DNA of 8,528 nt from an uncultured Lachnospiraceae bacterium. Its GTDB lineage: Bacteria > Bacillota > Clostridia > Lachnospirales > Lachnospiraceae. The notes below the pieces were generated by a model that was given only the letters and a program-made list of their open reading frames with translations, did no database searches and had not been told where the DNA came from. Both the position numbers and the translations under genes were made by a program. Of this stretch, positions 5,563-8,528 are shown in pieces. Position 1 is the stretch's first letter. Every line of letters starts with the position of its first letter. The stretch is taken from assembly GCA_944376975.1 (NCBI GenBank), contig CALWEE010000057.1, positions 1 to 8,528 of the forward strand. Reading direction: 5' to 3'.

Positions 5563-6276
5563 ATGCTGGAATGGCTGGAAGGCTGCGGAGAAGCGTTTTA
5601 CCGCGCTTTTCTCGAGAGCGACAGATATCTTGCCTATTTGCGGGGCTTTCGGACAAGTATGGTCCTGTCGTTGTTTGCCGTGCTCCTGGGCGTGGGGATC
5701 GGCGTGATCCTGGCGCTGATCAAGTACATGGGCAATCATATGCGCAAAGGCATTATTTTAAGAGCGCTGAACTGGATCGCGAACATTTACATCGCGGTCA
5801 TCCGGGGAACGCCGGTATACGTTCAGCTGCTCATCATCTACTTTATCATTTTCGGAAAACTGGACGCGTCGCCCATGGTGGCCGGTGTCCTTTGCTTTGG
5901 TATCAATTCCAGCGCCTATGTGGCCGAGATCATCCGGGCCGGTATCGAAGCGGTAGACGCGGGCCAGATGGAAGCGGGCCGGTCTCTGGGCCTTAGCTGG
6001 GGCCAGACCATGGCGTCCATCATCCTGCCTCAGGCGGTGAAGAATATCCTCCCCGCCCTGGGCAATGAATTCATCACCCTGATCAAAGAGACGGCCATCG
6101 TGGGAACGATCGCCGTGCTGGACGTGACCAAAGCGGCCCAGAACGTGGCGGCGATCACCTACGACCTGCTGCCGCCGCTGCTGATCACGGCGGCCATGTA
6201 TCTGATCGTGGTCATCATACTGACCAAGCTGCTGGGCATGTTTGAAAGGAGGCTGGCGCAAAGTGATCGACGTTAA
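5563..6276 (+). CDS. Amino acid ABC transporter permease (His/Glu/Gln/Arg/opine family)
   Basis: This is the membrane-spanning subunit of the importer. A single permease gene is present, so the channel is probably a homodimer. The protein has 237 residues from ATG at 5563, with a near-perfect ribosome site, AAAGGAGGT, seven bases upstream. Hydrophobic segments lie at about 31-53, 70-98, 103-125, 161-186 and 201-226. The family motif [18 protein letters not shown] spans 77-94. The cytoplasmic EAA loop that docks on the ATPase is [20 protein letters not shown] (137-156). The region [23 protein letters not shown] (166-188) is also typical of polar amino acid permeases. The gene follows the binding protein after a 122-base gap holding a terminator. 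Its last 14 bases overlap the ATPase gene. It is intact, of normal length, and has no odd residues. Confidence 0.95.
   Translation: MLEWLEGCGEAFYRAFLESDRYLAYLRGFRTSMVLSLFAVLLGVGIGVILALIKYMGNHMRKGIILRALNWIANIYIAVIRGTPVYVQLLIIYFIIFGKLDASPMVAGVLCFGINSSAYVAEIIRAGIEAVDAGQMEAGRSLGLSWGQTMASIILPQAVKNILPALGNEFITLIKETAIVGTIAVLDVTKAAQNVAAITYDLLPPLLITAAMYLIVVIILTKLLGMFERRLAQSDRR
6245..6252 (+). promoter_or_regulatory. Ribosome binding site that fixes the ATPase start
   Basis: AAAGGAGG at 6245-6252 lies inside the permease coding end, ten bases before GTG at 6263. The longest open frame would begin at TTG 6242 and translate this site as KGG, giving seven non-family residues. The family N-terminus ([11 protein letters not shown]) follows the GTG directly. 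Confidence 0.82.
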
Positions 6277-6988
6277 AGGACTGTGCAAATCTTTCGGAGA
6301 CAATCATGTCCTCGTGGATATTGACGAACATATCGAAAAAGGCGAAAAAGTGGTCATCGTCGGCCCGTCCGGTTCCGGCAAAAGCACATTCCTGCGCTGC
6401 CTCAACCTGCTGGAGCGTCCGACAGCCGGCACGATCACCTTTGAAGGCCGGGATATCACCTCCGCTAAGACAAAGGAAGTCAACCAGATCCGCCAGAAGA
6501 TGGGGATGGTGTTCCAGCATTTTAATCTGTTCAACCATCTGACGATCATGGACAACATCACGCTGGCGCCGGTCAAACTGAAACTGATGTCCAAAGAAGA
6601 AGCCTGCCAGAAAGCCATGGAGCTTCTGCACAGAGTCGGGCTGGCCGACAAGGCCGCGGCCTATCCGGCCCAGCTGTCCGGCGGACAGAAACAGCGTATC
6701 GCCATTGTCCGTTCCCTGGCCATGAATCCGGACGTGATGCTTTTTGACGAGCCCACTTCGGCGCTGGACCCGGAAATGGTGGGCGAGGTGCTGGATCTGA
6801 TGAAACAGCTGGCCGATTCGGGCATGACCATGGTCGTTGTCACCCACGAGATGGGATTCGCCAGAGAGGTGGGTTCCCGGGTGCTGTTCATGGCGGACGG
6901 CCATATACTGGAGCAGAATACGCCGGAAGAATTTTTCACCCATCCGAAAAATGACCGGCTGAAAGACTTTTTGTCGAAAGTGCTTTAA
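6263..6988 (+). CDS. Amino acid ABC transporter ATP-binding protein (GlnQ type)
   Basis: This is the cytoplasmic ATPase that powers the importer. From GTG at 6263 it has 241 residues, the usual length. Motifs in order: Walker [10 protein letters not shown] (34-42), Q-loop Gln85 in VFQHFNLF (83-90), signature LSGGQKQR (138-145), Walker B VMLFDE (158-163, catalytic Glu163), D-loop SALD (166-169) and switch His195 in [10 protein letters not shown]. The sequence [15 protein letters not shown] after Walker B is typical of polar amino acid transporters. There is no extra C-terminal regulatory domain such as the methionine-sensing ACT-like domain of MetN. The start lies 14 bases inside the permease gene, so the two are probably translationally coupled. 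A strong terminator follows. The binding protein, permease and ATPase together make a complete importer. Confidence 0.96.
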   Translation: MIDVKGLCKSFGDNHVLVDIDEHIEKGEKVVIVGPSGSGKSTFLRCLNLLERPTAGTITFEGRDITSAKTKEVNQIRQKMGMVFQHFNLFNHLTIMDNITLAPVKLKLMSKEEACQKAMELLHRVGLADKAAAYPAQLSGGQKQRIAIVRSLAMNPDVMLFDEPTSALDPEMVGEVLDLMKQLADSGMTMVVVTHEMGFAREVGSRVLFMADGHILEQNTPEEFFTHPKNDRLKDFLSKVL

Positions 6989-7004
6989 GACGAAAAAAAG
7001 ACCT

Positions 7005-7060
7005 AAAGGCTGACCGGAAAGACGGAGAACGCGCCGCCTCCTTTCCGGCCGGCCTTTTTT
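7005..7060 (+). terminator. Intrinsic terminator at the end of the ABC operon
   Basis: The arms AAAGGCTGACCGGAAAG (7005-7021) and CTTTCCGGCCGGCCTTT (7041-7057) pair at 16 of 17 positions if one G-U is allowed. The loop is about 19 bases, and six T (7055-7060) end the structure. It starts 16 bases after the ATPase stop. Confidence 0.9.
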
Positions 7061-7118
7061 GTACGTGATAAAAACCATGATTCCGGGCGGGTTGTACTTT
7101 ATTCCCGGCTGTATTGTA

Positions 7119-7127
7119 TGGTATAAT
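7119..7127 (+). promoter_or_regulatory. Predicted extended -10 promoter of the nuclease-helicase gene
   Basis: TGGTATAAT combines a perfect TATAAT (7122-7127) with the extended TG. No good -35 lies at 16-18 bases; TTGTAC at 7092-7097 is too far upstream at 24 bases. The leader would be very short, followed by AGGAGG (7138-7143) six bases before the ATG. Confidence 0.65.
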
Positions 7128-7149
7128 GTTGGCAATGAGGAGGACAGCT

Positions 7150-8528
7150 ATGGATAAAGAGAACGTCCATGTTTCCGTGAGGGATCTGGTGGAATTCATC
7201 CTTCGCCACGGCGATATCGACAAGCGGCTGGGCGAACTGAAAGATCCGTCCATCATGCTGGCGGGCAGCCGGCTCCACCGGAAGATACAAAAGGCGGCCG
7301 GCAGTTCCTATAAGGCGGAAGTCAGCCTTTCGGTCTGTTATCCGGCGGACGAGGCGTTTACCATCACCGTGGAAGGCAGGGCCGACGGCATCATCACGGA
7401 GGCGGACCGGACCGTCATCGATGAGATCAAAGGGATCACAGGCGACGTGGACCGCATAGAAGGACCGGAGCCGCTGCACGTGGCGCAGGCGTCCTGCTAC
7501 GCCTATATGTACGGACGCGAACATCCGGGGCAGCCGTTGGCGCTGCGCGTCACCTATGGACAGTTGGAGACAGAAGAACTCCGGTATTTTGAACAGACAC
7601 TGGAGTGGGACATCCTCAGAAGATGGTTTGAAGATCTTATATCGGCCTACAGCGTGTGGGTTCGGTGGAAGCGGGAATGGCTGGTCAAAAGAGATCAGTC
7701 CATACGCGGGCTGGACTTCCCGTTTGACTATCGGGACGGCCAGAAACGTATGATCGCCGGCGTATACCGGACGATCGAGCAAAAGAAGCGCATATTCATA
7801 CAGGCGCCCACAGGCACGGGAAAAACACTGGGGACCCTGTTCCCCACGCTTAAAGCCATGGGCGGCGGCATGTGCGGCATGATCTTTTATCTGACAGCCA
7901 AGACCATCGCCCGGACCGTGGCGGAAGAAAGCTGCCGCCTGCTTGACGGTCAGGGGCTGGCGCTGAAGCGGATCACGCTGACGGCCAAAGAAAAGATCTG
8001 CCCCCAGGAAGCGTGCGTGTGCCAGCCGGAGTCCTGCCAGCGGGCGAAAGGGCATTTTGACCGGGTCAACGACGCCATGTTCGACATGCTGACCCATGAA
8101 GACGCCATGGACCGGCAGACGGTGGAAGACTATGCCAAACGGCATCAGGTATGCCCCTATGAACTCCAGATGGATGTGTCGGAATGGTGCGATATGGTCA
8201 TCGGCGACTACAATTACGCCTTCGATCCGGACGCCAGCCTGAAGCGGCTGTACGCCGATCCCATGAAAAAACGGGTGATCCTGGCCGACGAGGCCCACAA
8301 CCTGGTGGACCGGGCGCGGGAGATGTATGGCGCCGACGTGACCATGGCCCTGTTTTCGGGGCTGCGCAAGAAGACGCGGGGCGTCGCCTCCGGCATCGTG
8401 CGGAAGGCGGGCAAATGCCTTCGGGACATGAAAGCGTACAAGGAACAGTTGGACGCCTCCGGGAAAAGAGGCATAAAACTTTCCGGCCTGGGTCCTTTCC
8501 TTGTGGACATGACGCGGCTGTCTTCCGA
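7150..8528 (+). CDS. RecB-like PD-(D/E)XK nuclease fused to XPD/DinG-type Fe-S helicase, 5' part, continues past window
   Basis: The frame is open from ATG at 7150 (AGGAGG six bases upstream) to the window end, giving 459 residues with no stop. The N-terminal part (about 1-185) looks like a RecB/Cas4-superfamily nuclease. It has Asp79 in VEGRADGII, then DEIK with Glu92 and Lys94, then Gln113-x3-Tyr117 in HVAQASCYAY. It lacks the four Cys that form the Cas4 iron-sulphur cluster. The helicase part has RDGQKRM (195-201, Q-like motif), Walker A APTGTGKT (219-226), YLTAKTIARTVAEE (247-260, motif Ia), an iron-sulphur insert with Cys284, Cys289/291, Cys296 and Cys335 (KEKIC, then CPYE), GDYNYAFDP (352-360) and DEAH (380-383). 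By family, such enzymes unwind DNA 5'-3' in repair or replication-conflict processing. The C-terminal RecA domain lies beyond the window. A cellular role for this fusion is not something I can state. It has its own promoter and terminator-bounded position, with no CRISPR or defence genes visible beside it. Confidence 0.88.
   Translation, partial: MDKENVHVSVRDLVEFILRHGDIDKRLGELKDPSIMLAGSRLHRKIQKAAGSSYKAEVSLSVCYPADEAFTITVEGRADGIITEADRTVIDEIKGITGDVDRIEGPEPLHVAQASCYAYMYGREHPGQPLALRVTYGQLETEELRYFEQTLEWDILRRWFEDLISAYSVWVRWKREWLVKRDQSIRGLDFPFDYRDGQKRMIAGVYRTIEQKKRIFIQAPTGTGKTLGTLFPTLKAMGGGMCGMIFYLTAKTIARTVAEESCRLLDGQGLALKRITLTAKEKICPQEACVCQPESCQRAKGHFDRVNDAMFDMLTHEDAMDRQTVEDYAKRHQVCPYELQMDVSEWCDMVIGDYNYAFDPDASLKRLYADPMKKRVILADEAHNLVDRAREMYGADVTMALFSGLRKKTRGVASGIVRKAGKCLRDMKAYKEQLDASGKRGIKLSGLGPFLVDMTRLSS

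Noticed and set aside
6215..7135. 306-codon open frame on the minus strand
   Set aside because: It is opposite the ABC ATPase and passes through the operon terminator. It shows no protein family features.
7099..8298. 399-codon open frame on the minus strand
   Set aside because: It lies wholly opposite the nuclease-helicase frame, which carries Walker A, DEAH and Cys motifs. The minus frame is rich in His, Gly and Arg with no recognisable domain and no ribosome site, as expected for a shadow of a GC-biased gene.
7150..8528. CRISPR-Cas or defence island assignment based on the Cas4-like domain
   Set aside because: There are no repeats of CRISPR type, no other cas genes and no mobile-element hallmarks in the window, and the nuclease half lacks the Cas4 Cys cluster.

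Overview
The window looks like chromosomal DNA from a spore-forming member of the Clostridia, most likely Lachnospiraceae or a close relative. This rests on a SpoVA sporulation operon, strong AGGAGG ribosome sites, AT-rich intergenic regions between moderately GC-rich genes, and a clostridial-style class A penicillin-binding protein with a Cys-containing and Pro/Thr/Glu-rich C-terminus. The family assignment is inference; no rRNA or other phylogenetic marker is present. Genes are tightly packed, no stretch over 300 bases lacks a gene, and I see no tRNA, rRNA, insertion sequence, phage gene or CRISPR array.

Layout. (1) Bases 1-933: the end of a spoVA operon, the 3' part of spoVAD followed by spoVAE with an ATGA overlap. 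(2) Bases 935-1002: a hairpin in the convergent gap that can end transcription from both sides. (3) Bases 1006-3633, minus strand: a bifunctional class A PBP (glycosyltransferase plus transpeptidase), starting 21 bases inside the longest open frame. (4) Bases 3634-3834: a divergent promoter region with two back-to-back promoters, serving the PBP and a YigZ/IMPACT-family gene (3835-4482). (5) Bases 4531-7060: a complete polar amino acid ABC importer with its own promoter, made of lipoprotein, terminator hairpin, permease, ATPase and final terminator. The internal terminator should make the binding protein far more abundant than the membrane components, and the ATPase start overlaps the permease end by 14 bases. 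(6) Bases 7119-8528: an extended -10 promoter and the first 459 codons of a large protein joining a RecB-like PD-(D/E)XK nuclease domain to an XPD/DinG-type iron-sulphur helicase. It runs off the window.

How the genes work together. SpoVAD and SpoVAE belong to the machinery that moves dipicolinic acid into the forespore and out at germination. The PBP polymerises and cross-links peptidoglycan. The ABC genes form one importer. The YigZ-family gene and the nuclease-helicase are separate transcription units with no evident link to the others. Most of the window is ordinary core genome. The least characterised item is the nuclease-helicase fusion. The most informative regulatory feature is the terminator inside the ABC operon.
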